Positions 38,265 through 47,118 of a stretch of DNA of 57,413 bases are shown one piece after another; the first letter of the stretch is position 1; every line of letters starts with the position of its first letter. The translations under genes were made by a program, and so were the position numbers. The notes beneath the pieces are model-generated. The model searched no databases, was not told the origin of the DNA, and saw only the letters and a program-made list of their open reading frames with translations. Source of the stretch: Mycobacterium sp. 852014-52450_SCH5900713 (GTDB lineage Bacteria; Actinomycetota; Actinomycetes; Mycobacteriales; Mycobacteriaceae); NCBI RefSeq assembly GCF_001667075.1, contig NZ_LZIL01000057.1, positions 1-57,413 on the forward strand, written 5' to 3'.

Positions 38265-39821
38265 ATGGCCTCTGCTAACGCCGCCCAGACCACTCCGATG
38301 ATTCCGTCGGACGGCCCGCACGCGAAGTTCCTCCGCTACGCCCGCGCCGTCGCCAAGGAGCATCCACAGCTGTTCCCGATCCGACCCGCGACGCGGCCTC
38401 TGGTCGTGGGCCTGGACCTGCACACGCTCGGCCCGCAGCCCGGCGACTACGAGGACCTGGTGCACGTCCTGCGCCGGGATGTGGTCACGCCGATGCTGCT
38501 CGTGTTCGCCGACGACGACGCCGGGCTGGCCGATGCGTGGATGCAGGCATGCGAAGTCGAGGAGCGTTACGTCATCGACTACACCGACCGGGCCAGCGCC
38601 GGTCGATTCATGGATGCGATGCAGTTCGGTGTGTCGAAAATGCGAGGCGAGGAGCGCCGGGGCTGGCGCAATTGCCGGACTTTCGACATCTTCTCGGAGA
38701 TTGACGCGCACACCGCGCCGACGACTGATCTGGCCGTGGATGACCGCGTTCGCGCGGCCGTGCTTGCCGCCACCGGGTTCGGGGTCGGCACCGACGTCAT
38801 CGTGTCGCTCGGACCGACAGTGGGCCGCGCAGACGTGGGCGACAACGACATCGTCACCACGGTCACGCCCGACGATTTGCACCCAGTGTTCGGCCACTAC
38901 CTGCGGATGACCGGCAACCGGATCGTTGCCGAGTATCGGTCAGCTAGTCCGACTATGAGCGTTGTCCAGAAGATGGAACCGCCGTCGGTGACGGAGACGT
39001 ATGACATCGGCCTGGCCAGCTTGCTCGGTTGGCTGGACATGTTCCGTATCGTCGCCGTCCAGCTCGGAGACTTCCAGGCGGTCGCCGAGATCGACACCAT
39101 CCGGACACGAATCCGCCGGGCAGCCCGCGCGCTCGATGAGGTTTTCGCCGCGCTGAGCCGAACCAACGGGCGCGACGCCGCCCCCTCGGCGGACACCATC
39201 GAGTTCGTCAGCGAAGCGTTTGACCGCGAGTTGCTTTACCTGATGGCGGTGTTCGACGGGTACGGGCGCGCCTTTGTGCGTTGGCTCGACCCGACCTCCG
39301 GCAAGGACGTGCGCAAGTCGCTGCACTCGTCCAAGACACTCGATGACTACGTGGACCCTAACTATCCCGGTGCGCCACAGCTGACCCGGTTGCGTGAGTT
39401 GCAGCGGTTCGCGTTCGCCTGCTCTCAGCTGCGCAATCGTATCCACGATGCCGTCCTACCCACCGGGTCATTCACCAACCGGACCTACGGCAACAGCCAG
39501 GCCATCGCGATTGACCTCGGCCAGACGGACGTCGAGTTGACCCAGGAGCTAGTAGACCGCCTCGGGGTCTGGCGGACCACACCGCCTAACGCGATCTTCG
39601 GCCAGCCGACGACCGTGGCCGAAGTAGCCACCACCGCCGTGGAGCTGTTCAGGGCCAGCCTCGAATACGTCGATCTGTTCACGTTTCTGATCATGTGCAC
39701 TAAGCCCGCGAATGCTCCCGACGCCGCCGAGTTGCTGGGCAAAGTGACCGACACCGGATACAGGCCGCCGGAGCCGCACCCCACCGAGGCGCTTTACCGT
39801 CAGCTGTTCCGCTGGGACTGA
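38265..39821 (+). CDS. Unknown 518-aa left-edge cargo protein, possible HEPN-like C-terminal half
   Basis: I do not recognise the family. ATG (MASANAAQ) is chosen; the same frame stays open back through attL but that part looks non-coding. The N-terminal 150 residues appear alpha/beta (RPLVVGLDLHTLG, VTPMLLVFADDDA). The C-terminal 300 residues are helix-rich, with QLRNRIHD near residue 390: R390-N-x-x-H394 is close to, but one residue shorter than, the usual HEPN RNase Rx4-6H. It is the only gene of the left half on the plus strand, at the extreme edge, where satellites often carry defence genes. About 208 bp of upstream DNA holds the arm sites and its likely promoter. Confidence 0.75.
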   Translation: MASANAAQTTPMIPSDGPHAKFLRYARAVAKEHPQLFPIRPATRPLVVGLDLHTLGPQPGDYEDLVHVLRRDVVTPMLLVFADDDAGLADAWMQACEVEERYVIDYTDRASAGRFMDAMQFGVSKMRGEERRGWRNCRTFDIFSEIDAHTAPTTDLAVDDRVRAAVLAATGFGVGTDVIVSLGPTVGRADVGDNDIVTTVTPDDLHPVFGHYLRMTGNRIVAEYRSASPTMSVVQKMEPPSVTETYDIGLASLLGWLDMFRIVAVQLGDFQAVAEIDTIRTRIRRAARALDEVFAALSRTNGRDAAPSADTIEFVSEAFDRELLYLMAVFDGYGRAFVRWLDPTSGKDVRKSLHSSKTLDDYVDPNYPGAPQLTRLRELQRFAFACSQLRNRIHDAVLPTGSFTNRTYGNSQAIAIDLGQTDVELTQELVDRLGVWRTTPPNAIFGQPTTVAEVATTAVELFRASLEYVDLFTFLIMCTKPANAPDAAELLGKVTDTGYRPPEPHPTEALYRQLFRWD

Positions 39822-39830
39822 GCAACCGGG

Positions 39831-40067
39831 TCAGGCGGCGGGCAAGCCGACCATCTTGGCCGTCCAGAGGTCGGCGCGCTGCCAGGTGTGCCCGCAGCTC
39901 GCGCAGCGGTACTTGCACAGCGCCCACCGCCCACGTCCAGCGGTCACCGCGTAGGGCGCGGTCATCGCGGCCAGGCGCACCGACCTGTCGGCCTTATCAC
40001 CGGCCGGGCAGCACTGCGGGCAGTAGTCCACCGCCCAGCGGTCGGCTGTCGTCATCGTCGTCGTCAT
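39831..40067 (-). CDS. Small zinc-ribbon protein
   Basis: 78 aa; ATG behind GAGGAG. Two Cys pairs, CPQC(C) near residue 15 and CASCGHTW near residue 57, form a probable zinc ribbon. Its stop is 9 bp from the convergent 518-aa gene. Function unknown; a DNA-binding or late-gene regulator role is possible. Confidence 0.7.
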   Translation of the reverse strand: MTTTMTTADRWAVDYCPQCCPAGDKADRSVRLAAMTAPYAVTAGRGRWALCKYRCASCGHTWQRADLWTAKMVGLPAA

Positions 40068-40142
40068 GTCGTCTCCTCGGTGTTCGGTGTGTTCAGTGAT
40101 GGCCGGTCGCCGCCGCCGAGGCACGGCAACAACCGGGTGAAG

Positions 40143-40739
40143 TCAGGCCGGAACCGGCGGCCTGGCGTCGATAGGCGGCACCGGCCGCAGCCCAGCGCGG
40201 ATGTGGGCCAGTTGGGCGCTGCCCGGCCCGCCGCCGTCGCTGATGCCGAGCGCCTTGCACACGTCGTCGTGGCGGGCCTCGCCCTGGCGGTGGAGCACCT
40301 GGGCGACGCTGACCACGGCGGGCCACGTCATCTCCAGCAGCGGTGGCACGGTCAGCCGGGCCTCGTTGCTGGTGTCGCCGCTCACGTCGGCCGCCGCCGC
40401 CGCGCACAGCGCCTTGTTGTCCAGGTGGCCACTGCCCTCCAAGATGGCGAACAGTAGCCGCTGAGAGGGACGCTTACCGTCCAGCCAGCGGGCCTCGGCC
40501 CAAGGGCCTGCATAGACCACCGAGGGCCACGAACCGGCCGCCACCTCGGCGTGGACGGTCTTGCCGTGGATGCCGGACACCCGGCCGTCGGTCAGCACCG
40601 CCGCGTGGATACGGCCGCCCAGGACGGTGGCGGCCACCGCGTGCCCGGCCTCATGGATGGCGGTGCGCAGGCCGATCTGTTCGCGCGCGGTCAGGTCGGC
40701 GAACGCCAGCGGGCGGCGTCGGGCCTTGGTGGTGGTCAT
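40143..40739 (-). CDS. M41-like (FtsH peptidase-type) metalloprotease without ATPase domain
   Basis: 198 aa. The zinc motif H29-E30-A31-G32-H33 sits in TAIHEAGHAVAATVLGG as in FtsH peptidases. AGPWAEARW (A81-E82) recalls the M41 AxxAE segment, and D107 in SGHLDNKA could be the third zinc ligand. No transmembrane segment or AAA domain is present. It follows the zinc-ribbon gene at 41144 by one base, so one operon is likely. It may process a virion protein or be cargo; the role is unknown. Confidence 0.7.
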   Translation of the reverse strand: MTTTKARRRPLAFADLTAREQIGLRTAIHEAGHAVAATVLGGRIHAAVLTDGRVSGIHGKTVHAEVAAGSWPSVVYAGPWAEARWLDGKRPSQRLLFAILEGSGHLDNKALCAAAAADVSGDTSNEARLTVPPLLEMTWPAVVSVAQVLHRQGEARHDDVCKALGISDGGGPGSAQLAHIRAGLRPVPPIDARPPVPA

Positions 40740-41144
40740 CTAGGTGTCCTCCCTGGTCAGGTGGTGGTGGTGATCATCCGAGCGGCGCGGAACATATCGC
40801 GGTGCCGCCGCTCTCTCCTGTCGGTCAGCGCCGGAGGACGGCGCGGCACATAGCGCGGAGCCGCCGCCCTCCCGACGCTGACCGTTTGCAGTGACAGAAG
40901 TCTGGATTGCCGCGTCAAGTGCCTTGCGCGCCAACCGTTCTCGGTCCCGGCGGTCGCGGGCGGCAGCCTTGGCCGCGCCGTCGTCCAGGTATCGGTGCAG
41001 GCAGGCGATGCAGCGCCAGCCGTGAACCGAACCCTTGTAGGTCAAGCACGGCCCGCCGCACTCCCAGCAGACGCCGCCGGACGTGTCGGCGTCCTGGTCG
41101 GTGTCGTCCTGGGTGATGGCGTCGGCCTCGGTCATCGTGGTCAC
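40740..41144 (-). CDS. Zinc-ribbon protein
   Basis: 134 aa. CWECGGPC (near residues 26-33) and WRCIACL (near 44-49) make a CxxC...CxxC zinc ribbon. The tail is Arg-rich with a HHHH run. The GTG start overlaps the stop of the 274-aa gene (GTGA); an ATG three codons in is the alternative. Function unknown. Confidence 0.65.
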   Translation of the reverse strand: MTTMTEADAITQDDTDQDADTSGGVCWECGGPCLTYKGSVHGWRCIACLHRYLDDGAAKAAARDRRDRERLARKALDAAIQTSVTANGQRREGGGSALCAAPSSGADRQERAAAPRYVPRRSDDHHHHLTREDT

Positions 41145-41965
41145 GGCGTCGCCTCGGGCGTGATCGCCACCGCGTCCACCGCCGCCTCGTACCCGATGAC
41201 CAGCGACCGCTCGGCGATGGCCAGGAACAGGTTGTGGCGCTCGTCAATCGCCTCCCTAACCTGCACCGAATTGCGCCAGCCGAACGTCGGCGACGTGGCC
41301 ACCAGGGTGTCCTCCAGGCCATCGACGTACCCGCCGCCGAACACCCAGCGGTGCCCGGCCGGGCTGGTCCAGCTAGTCCCGGTCCGGCTGACCAACCGGG
41401 CCTCGGTCAGCGGCGCGAGCCACTGAGTACCGGCATGGATGAACCCCACGGTGTTGGTCAAGCCGAACGCGGCCTCAAGCTGGCCCACCGCCAGCACCAG
41501 GTCGGCCGCGCTGGCGATACCGCCGGGCAGAGCCGCCGCGTCGGCCAGCAGCCGCGCGGAGAACTCCCGCTCGGCGGCGGTCTGCTCCTCCAGCCGGAGA
41601 GTCTGGGCAGCGCGGGAGCGGACCTCGGCGCGGCTCGGCTGGGTCAGGTCGCACTCGTCATAGCTCCAGATGGTCATGGGCGCGAACGGGTCCAGGATGC
41701 CCGGCCGGTCGCCTGACTTGCGCGGGCCATCGAGCGCGGGCGGTGTGCACCAGTCGGCATCCCACACGCCGCTGGCCTGTCCATCGCTGTAGTTCGCACC
41801 GCGTATCTCCACGCCGCTGTCCAGCCAGCGGGTCGGGCCGTCGCCCTCCTCGGCCCACAGCGTCGCGGCATACAGCCCGTTCGGCGCGGGGTTCATCAGC
41901 GGCGCGGTGAAGGGCACCGGCAGCATCTCGGTGTACGTGGTCACCTCGGGCATTGTGCTGGTCAT
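41141..41965 (-). CDS. Possible capsid/virion structural protein (274 aa)
   Basis: The N-terminal NPAPNGLYAATLW and the central LVLAVGQLEAAFGLTNTVGFIHAG, followed by GHRWVFGGGYVDG and a final ERSLVIGYEAAVDAVAI, recall actinophage head proteins that I have seen annotated as capsid. This is a resemblance, not a computed match. ATG start. It is encoded downstream of the terminase and scaffold-like genes, the usual head-gene order. Structure prediction is needed to decide. Confidence 0.5.
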   Translation of the reverse strand: MTSTMPEVTTYTEMLPVPFTAPLMNPAPNGLYAATLWAEEGDGPTRWLDSGVEIRGANYSDGQASGVWDADWCTPPALDGPRKSGDRPGILDPFAPMTIWSYDECDLTQPSRAEVRSRAAQTLRLEEQTAAEREFSARLLADAAALPGGIASAADLVLAVGQLEAAFGLTNTVGFIHAGTQWLAPLTEARLVSRTGTSWTSPAGHRWVFGGGYVDGLEDTLVATSPTFGWRNSVQVREAIDERHNLFLAIAERSLVIGYEAAVDAVAITPEATP

Positions 41966-41998
41966 GTCGGGTGGTCCTCTCGGGTCAGTCGGTGGTGC

Positions 41999-42730
41999 TC
42001 AGTCGGTGGCGATGCCCAGCGCGGCTAGCTCGGCGCGCGGGTCGGGTTCGGTGGTCTGGGCGATCTGGGCAGGGCGCTCGTCGTCGCGGTCCAGGCGGCG
42101 CTCAAGGGCCAGCGCGGCGCGGTCCAGCGTGTTGCGCAGCAGCGCGTCCAGGCGCTCCGACCGCGACGGCTGACCCCGCAGTGCGGCAGCGCCGGGCGGC
42201 CAGGCATGGCTGAGCATGTCGGACAGCGACATGTCCACGCCCTCGGCCATCGCCACCAGGTCGGCCGACCAGGAACCGGCGGCCAGCGCCTCGGCGGTCA
42301 CCTCGGGCAGCGGCGGCCGGGTGGCCAGGTCGCACAACGTGGTGATGGCATACCGCCGCTTGCCCGGCTCGGCGGCCAGGTGCGCGGTCTTGGCCAGCGC
42401 CTCGCGCTCGGTGACCCAGCCGACGACAACACCGACTAGTTCGTGGACGGCCTCGGCCAGGTCCGGCACCGATCCCGCCGTGGCGGAATGGCGGAACCGG
42501 GCAGGCCGGTCAGCGGCGGCGATGCGCTGCGCCAGCGGCGCGCACACAGCCGCAATCTCGGCGGCCAGGCTCCAGTCGCTGCCGTAGTGACCGGCTGCCA
42601 GGCCGGTACGCCGCCGCTGGCGCAGATCAACCTGGCGACCGGGAATCCGCAGGCTGTTGGTCGGCTGACCCGGCCGCGACGCACGGTAGGCGGGTGTCCC
42701 GAACCGCTTGACGGCGCGGCGGACACTCAC
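41999..42730 (-). CDS. Unknown 243-aa element protein
   Basis: GTG start overlapping the 87-aa gene stop. Basic N-terminal 40 residues (many Arg), then an all-helical Ala/Leu-rich body with acidic C-terminal tail. No motif recognised. Position between the scaffold-like and capsid-like genes suggests a head-assembly or packaging accessory role. Confidence 0.65.
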   Translation of the reverse strand: MSVRRAVKRFGTPAYRASRPGQPTNSLRIPGRQVDLRQRRRTGLAAGHYGSDWSLAAEIAAVCAPLAQRIAAADRPARFRHSATAGSVPDLAEAVHELVGVVVGWVTEREALAKTAHLAAEPGKRRYAITTLCDLATRPPLPEVTAEALAAGSWSADLVAMAEGVDMSLSDMLSHAWPPGAAALRGQPSRSERLDALLRNTLDRAALALERRLDRDDERPAQIAQTTEPDPRAELAALGIATD

Positions 42731-42990
42731 CGGGCCACCGCCGGGTGAGCGTGCTTGAGCATGTCAGCCAGCGCCGGAACGTGGGCGGGATTCAAGTGCT
42801 CGCGGTCAGCGTCAAGCACCCGCCGCACTCGCCAGTAGGCCAGGGCAGCGAGACATTCGGCGACCCGATGGTCGGCGTCAGCCGCACCCCGAGAGCGCAG
42901 CGCGGCCAGCTTTCCCGACCATTGCGCCGGGGTCAGCGCGCCCGGATCAGTCGCGTACTTGCATGGAATGGTGGCGGTCACGCCAACCAT
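42727..42990 (-). CDS. Unknown 87-aa element protein
   Basis: ATG start. It is helical, with a LxxxxYWRVRRVL segment and a C-terminal His/Pro-rich end. It overlaps the 243-aa gene. No function recognised. Confidence 0.55.
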   Translation of the reverse strand: MVGVTATIPCKYATDPGALTPAQWSGKLAALRSRGAADADHRVAECLAALAYWRVRRVLDADREHLNPAHVPALADMLKHAHPAVAR

Positions 42991-43059
42991 GAGAGCACAC
43001 GGCCGTGCAGCGCGGCTGCTTCGCTACTTCGGCCGGGCGTGTCACGAAAACTGTTGCGG

Positions 43060-43073
43060 GATATAAAGATAAC
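43060..43073 (-). promoter_or_regulatory. AT-rich promoter-like island upstream of the 87-aa gene
   Basis: GATATAAAGATAAC in the 113-bp gap between the coiled-coil and 87-aa genes stands out in GC-rich DNA. On the minus strand it reads GTTATCTTTATATC, with -10-like TTATCT/TTATAT. It may start the head-gene transcript. Confidence 0.3.
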
Positions 43074-43103
43074 CTTGCTAACCCGAATTGTGCAGCGTCA
43101 GCG

Positions 43104-43478
43104 TCAGGCGCGGTCGGCCCTCTGTTGCTCCTCGTCGGCAGCGGCGTCGTGGCGATCCGTGTCGGCGGCGGAGCGGTCGGCGGCAGCAGCCTGGCGATGT
43201 CGCTCAGCAGCGGCATGATGCTCGGCGGGGTCACCGACACCGGCCTCCGCCGCGTCGTCGTGGACCTCGGCGGCTCGGTCGTGCACTCGGGCCGATTCGT
43301 CGTGCCGGTCAGCGGCGCGGCGGTGCGCGGCGGCGGCGCGCTCATGGGCTTCGTCGGCGCGTTGCGCTGCTCGCCGGGCTTGGTCCTTGGTCACCCGGTC
43401 TCCGCGTTCCAATGCCGCGTTCCGGTCAAACAGCTCCTCGGCCCGAGCCGCCGCGCGCTCCTTGGCCTCGTCCGACAT
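43104..43478 (-). CDS. Ala/His/Arg-rich coiled-coil protein, possible scaffold
   Basis: 124 aa from ATG (MSDEAKERAA); an in-frame upstream ATG overlaps terL. It is entirely heptad-like with repeats of the form AAxxHxRAAxxH, rich in Ala, His, Arg, Glu and Asp, lacking aromatic residues after the first 20. Lying between terL and the capsid-like gene, it sits where phages often encode scaffolding proteins. It could also be a DNA- or metal-binding helix bundle. Function not established. Confidence 0.6.
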   Translation of the reverse strand: MSDEAKERAAARAEELFDRNAALERGDRVTKDQARRAAQRADEAHERAAAAHRRAADRHDESARVHDRAAEVHDDAAEAGVGDPAEHHAAAERHRQAAAADRSAADTDRHDAAADEEQQRADRA

Positions 43479-43530
43479 TGGCTCAATGTACGGCTTGGGC
43501 GGTTCACACAGCCTATGCCGGTCGTGTGGC

Positions 43531-45093
43531 TCAGTAGTACGGCGTCCCGTCGGCGTCGCGGCCCAGCAGCGCGTTGAAGTTGCCACCACTTGGCCGGTCC
43601 GACAGCGAGCGGGTCAGCCAGGCGGGCGGCTCACTGGTCAGTGCCCGCCGCTGCGCCGCTATTGGGTCGGCGATGTAGACACCGCCGCCACGGCTCAGAA
43701 CGTCGTGCGCGACCACCGTTGCGGCCACACAGTCGGCCTGGTGGTCACCGCCCTGCCAGCCCGTCGCGGCGGTCTCCCAGCCGGGCAGCACGCCGACCAG
43801 CCGCACGGTGCCGGTCTCAAGGCCCTGCACCAGCTTGCTGGATCGGGCCAGCGCGTTGCCCTTGTTGCCCTGGCCCTTGGGCGGCCAGGCGGTCACCATG
43901 ATGTGCGCCGCCGGGTGCCGGGCCAGCGCGTTGCGGACCACCGACAGGTAACCCTCCCTCGCGGTGAACGCTTCCACCGCGATCTCGCTGGCATCCACGT
44001 CCAGGGCGAGCTGGACCGCCGCCGAGGCCCATGCCTCCGGCGTCATCGGGGCGCTGATGTCGCGGTGGATGACCACGGTTCCCTCGGCGGTCAGGCTGGC
44101 GGCCACGATGCCCGCCGCGTCGCCGCGCCCGCTGTCGCTGGGGTCCACGCCGACGACGGTCCGCAACAGGTTCGACGGCATGGCCGACAGCCGCCAGGCG
44201 TCCAGCCAGTCCGCCCTGATCACGTTGCCCTCGGGACTGGCTGGCAGGCCCATAAATTCCGCCCACCAGGCGCGCTCGCCCAGGCTGCGGCGGCGTTCAT
44301 CGAAGTCAGCAGCGGTCCGGCCCACCGCCGACAACAGGGCCTCGCCGGGCGCGCGGCCGAGGCTGTCGGGCACGCCGACGGCGGCCACCGCCGGGATGGC
44401 CACCAGCCGCCAGCGGTCGCCCTCCTCGCGCAGCAGCGTGCCTATCAGGTCAGACGGGTGCCAACGAGTGCCGATGACCACCACCGACGCGCCCGGCTCT
44501 ACGCGGGACATCAGGGTGGCGCGGAACTCCTCAACAACGCGACGGCGCAGCGTCGGGCTGTCGGCATCGGCCATGTTCTTGACCGCATCGTCCACAATCA
44601 ACAGCCCGTCAGTGCCGTGCCCGGTGATACCGCTCAGGATGCCCGAGGCCAGCAGCCCGCCGCGCCGCCCGTCGATGGTCCACTGACCGGCGCTGGACTT
44701 GTCCGATGACAGGGCCAGGCCGAGCTGGTCGCCGTGGTCGCTGATCAACCTGCGCACCTCGCGGCTGTGGGTCTCGGCCAGCTCGTCGGCGTATGACGCC
44801 AGGATGATCCTGGTGTCGGGGTTGCGGGTCAGGGCCAGCAGCGAGCCGAGGACGGCGCTGGTGGTGGACTTACTCTCGCGCGGCGGCACGGTGATGATGA
44901 GCCGGTCATCACGCTGCCGGATGGCCCGGTCAACCTCCTGTCCGATCAGCGCGACGCTGGGCGTCACCCGGTAGTTGGGCAGCACCCGGTGCCCGAGGTG
45001 GTGCGGCGTCGTCGGCACCCGGCGGGCGCGGCGCTGGGCCAGGTGCTCGGCCTCGGCCAGGGCGCGGGCGGCGGTCTCGGTGTCGGCGAACAT
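43531..45093 (-). CDS. terL: Phage terminase large subunit
   Basis: 520 aa; ATG behind an AGGAG. The ATPase domain has a Walker A-like VPPRESKST (69-77), Walker B LLIVDD (164-169) and coupling motif GTRW (208-211). The nuclease RNase H-like domain begins near residue 310 with Asp317 (VVGVDPSDSGRGDAAG). It packages DNA into preformed heads. About 200 bp of non-coding DNA precedes it, with space for its own promoter. This is the firmest phage hallmark in the element. Confidence 0.95.
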   Translation of the reverse strand: MFADTETAARALAEAEHLAQRRARRVPTTPHHLGHRVLPNYRVTPSVALIGQEVDRAIRQRDDRLIITVPPRESKSTTSAVLGSLLALTRNPDTRIILASYADELAETHSREVRRLISDHGDQLGLALSSDKSSAGQWTIDGRRGGLLASGILSGITGHGTDGLLIVDDAVKNMADADSPTLRRRVVEEFRATLMSRVEPGASVVVIGTRWHPSDLIGTLLREEGDRWRLVAIPAVAAVGVPDSLGRAPGEALLSAVGRTAADFDERRRSLGERAWWAEFMGLPASPEGNVIRADWLDAWRLSAMPSNLLRTVVGVDPSDSGRGDAAGIVAASLTAEGTVVIHRDISAPMTPEAWASAAVQLALDVDASEIAVEAFTAREGYLSVVRNALARHPAAHIMVTAWPPKGQGNKGNALARSSKLVQGLETGTVRLVGVLPGWETAATGWQGGDHQADCVAATVVAHDVLSRGGGVYIADPIAAQRRALTSEPPAWLTRSLSDRPSGGNFNALLGRDADGTPYY

Positions 45094-45296
45094 GAAAGCT
45101 CCTGACCTGGTGTTTTGTGTCGTCGTCGGTGGCCCGCTTGCCGTGTTCACCAGCGGTCGCTGGGTCTACGGTTAACGCTGCTCTTGGCTTTGAGCTGCCC
45201 ATATAGGTAGCTTGGCAAATGCCGGCAGAGGCCGAGCCATACCCCGAGTTGCCGACACGGCACCAGCGCGTGGGGTGAAAGCGGTGGCACAGCGGC

Positions 45297-45659
45297 CTAT
45301 TCCGAGGGCCACAACACGGTGCCCGGCGCGTGTCCAGCGCGTCGGGCGGCAGCCTCGCGGGCGCGGTGGCGCTGGCGCTGCGGGGCGCTGCCCGACTCGG
45401 CCAGGCTGCGGCGCAGTAGAACCTGTTCGCCGAGGTATCCGCGAGTGCGCATCAGCTCCTCAAAGCTCATCTTCACGGTGTACTGGCTGCCGAACATGTG
45501 GACCCGTCGCGGTGGCTCGGGCGCGGCCTCGGCGTCGGCAGCGACCGGCTGGGCGTCGGCGGCCGTGGTCTCGGTGGCCATCGCGGTGGCCTCGGGCGCA
45601 GCCTTGGCCCTGGCGCGGGCACCGGGGCGGCGCGGTCGGCGGGTCACTCTCAGCGTCAT
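45297..45659 (-). CDS. Unknown 120-aa element protein
   Basis: Very basic N-terminal 20 residues, then Ala-rich, with RVHMFGSQYTVKMSFEELMRTRGYLGEQVL as the only patterned region (given here by segments RVHMFGSQY and EELMRTRGYL). ATG overlaps the stop of the 184-aa gene. Function unknown; terminase-associated by position. Confidence 0.6.
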   Translation of the reverse strand: MTLRVTRRPRRPGARARAKAAPEATAMATETTAADAQPVAADAEAAPEPPRRVHMFGSQYTVKMSFEELMRTRGYLGEQVLLRRSLAESGSAPQRQRHRAREAAARRAGHAPGTVLWPSE

Positions 45660-46210
45660 TGGTTGTCGTCCTCTCGCGGTCGCGGGTGCTCGCGGTGATG
45701 CTGCGCGATCAGAGCCTTGATCTGATCGGCCAGCTCGTCGGGCACCTCGATGGTTTCGTCGTCGTCGTCCACTGCGTCCATTGCGTCCACTGTGTCCGCT
45801 TGTCGCGCAACGGGTTTCGCTTCGGCCTCGGCCTCGGCGTCAGCGCCGCCGTATTGGGCGCTCAGCTCACCGCTGCCGGTCTCCCCCGGCGCGAGCGGGT
45901 AATCCCCCGGCCGCGATGGATTCTCGCGGCTGCGGGCGACGCTGAGCCACTGGGCAAGCTCGGCAGCCGGGAGACCACCGTGGCCGAGCACCTGGCGGCA
46001 CAGATCAACGTGGACCGGCCAGAGCGGATCGGCTGGGCCATCGCACTGGCCGAACACCTCGCGGACGCGGGCGGCGGCGCGGTCGGCCATCGTGTCGGCG
46101 GTCAGGCGGCCCTCTGACACCTCGGTCATCAGCACGGCCACCGCGTCCACGGCATCGGGGTCCGGCACGCCCACGGCAGCAGCGGCGGCGGGCCTAGTCG
46201 GTGTGCTCAT
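45656..46210 (-). CDS. Unknown 184-aa element protein
   Basis: Ala/Pro-rich N-terminus, a helical middle (LTADTMADRAAARVREVFG), and a very acidic C-terminal tail (DDDDET and further). Overlaps both the small-terminase-like gene (ATGA) and the 120-aa gene. No known motif. Confidence 0.6.
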   Translation of the reverse strand: MSTPTRPAAAAAVGVPDPDAVDAVAVLMTEVSEGRLTADTMADRAAARVREVFGQCDGPADPLWPVHVDLCRQVLGHGGLPAAELAQWLSVARSRENPSRPGDYPLAPGETGSGELSAQYGGADAEAEAEAKPVARQADTVDAMDAVDDDDETIEVPDELADQIKALIAQHHREHPRPREDDNQ

Positions 46211-46737
46211 CGTTCGATCACCTCGGCGTCAATGACATCGGCCGCCGCCACCAGGGCGGCGGGCTGGACAGGGCGCTGGACAGCAGGTTGTCCACCGCGA
46301 GCTAATTCGTGCATCTGGCGCTGCCACTCGGCCACCGCCGCCGACGGCGTGGCGTCCACGCTGACATCCACCTGTCGGCGGTCGGGCGCGTATGTCCCGG
46401 TCAGCTTGGCCAACTGGTCGCCGTTGCGGGCCAGCTCCTTATTGAGCATCACGATCTTGTCCACGTCGCCCGCCAGCGTCGCCGCCGCCAGCTCGCCGCC
46501 GAGGACACGCTGGCGTGACTTGACGTGCTCGATCTGCTCCCAGCGGGTCATCTCGGCGGGCTGGCAGTTCTCGCGCTCCATGTGCGCTTTGACGGCGGCC
46601 TGAGCCGCGCCGATGCTGCGGTAACCGAGCTGGCGGGCAACCTCCCGCCAGGACCAATGATCGGACCGCAGCCCGGCCGCCGCCGCCGCGCGCTGTCGGC
46701 TGTCGCGGCGGGTCATCCCCTTGGTTGGACCTGGCAT
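46207..46737 (-). CDS. Putative small terminase / HTH DNA-binding protein
   Basis: 176 aa, ATG (MPGPTKGMTRR). The N-terminal helix-turn-helix (SWREVARQLGYRSIGAAQAAVKAHM, here cited as residues about 28-53) is followed by a coiled region (about 65-110) and a C-terminal Ala/Pro tail, the layout of small terminases. It is first in the run that leads to terL. In-frame sequence upstream belongs to the origin region and is not coding. Confidence 0.6.
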   Translation of the reverse strand: MPGPTKGMTRRDSRQRAAAAAGLRSDHWSWREVARQLGYRSIGAAQAAVKAHMERENCQPAEMTRWEQIEHVKSRQRVLGGELAAATLAGDVDKIVMLNKELARNGDQLAKLTGTYAPDRRQVDVSVDATPSAAVAEWQRQMHELARGGQPAVQRPVQPAALVAAADVIDAEVIER

Positions 46738-47118
46738 ACCTAATTCGTACCGAACTACCGTGCAGCGCCGAGCTGGCGCGCAGCCGCGCGGGCGGCGCGG
46801 CTGGTCAAGGTCAGCGCCACCGGGAGAGAGGACAGACCGCCACCGCTTCCCCATCGCGTCAGGGTCATGGCCGGGGCTGGCGCTCGCGCAGGCCGACACC
46901 GCCTCCCTTCCGGTCGTGGCCGGGGTGCATGTCGCTGGCCGCCACCGCCTCCTGGGCTGGCCACCAGCGGCACCGGGCACCACACCGCCCGGCTGACTGC
47001 TGGTGTCGTCTGTTTGTTCCGCTACTCCGTCCAGCGTCCCGGCCCTTGTCCAGCGGCACCCTAAAGGGATGCCGTGTTTCTGGACATTTGGGAACGGTGA
47101 TTTGGACAGATTTGGACA

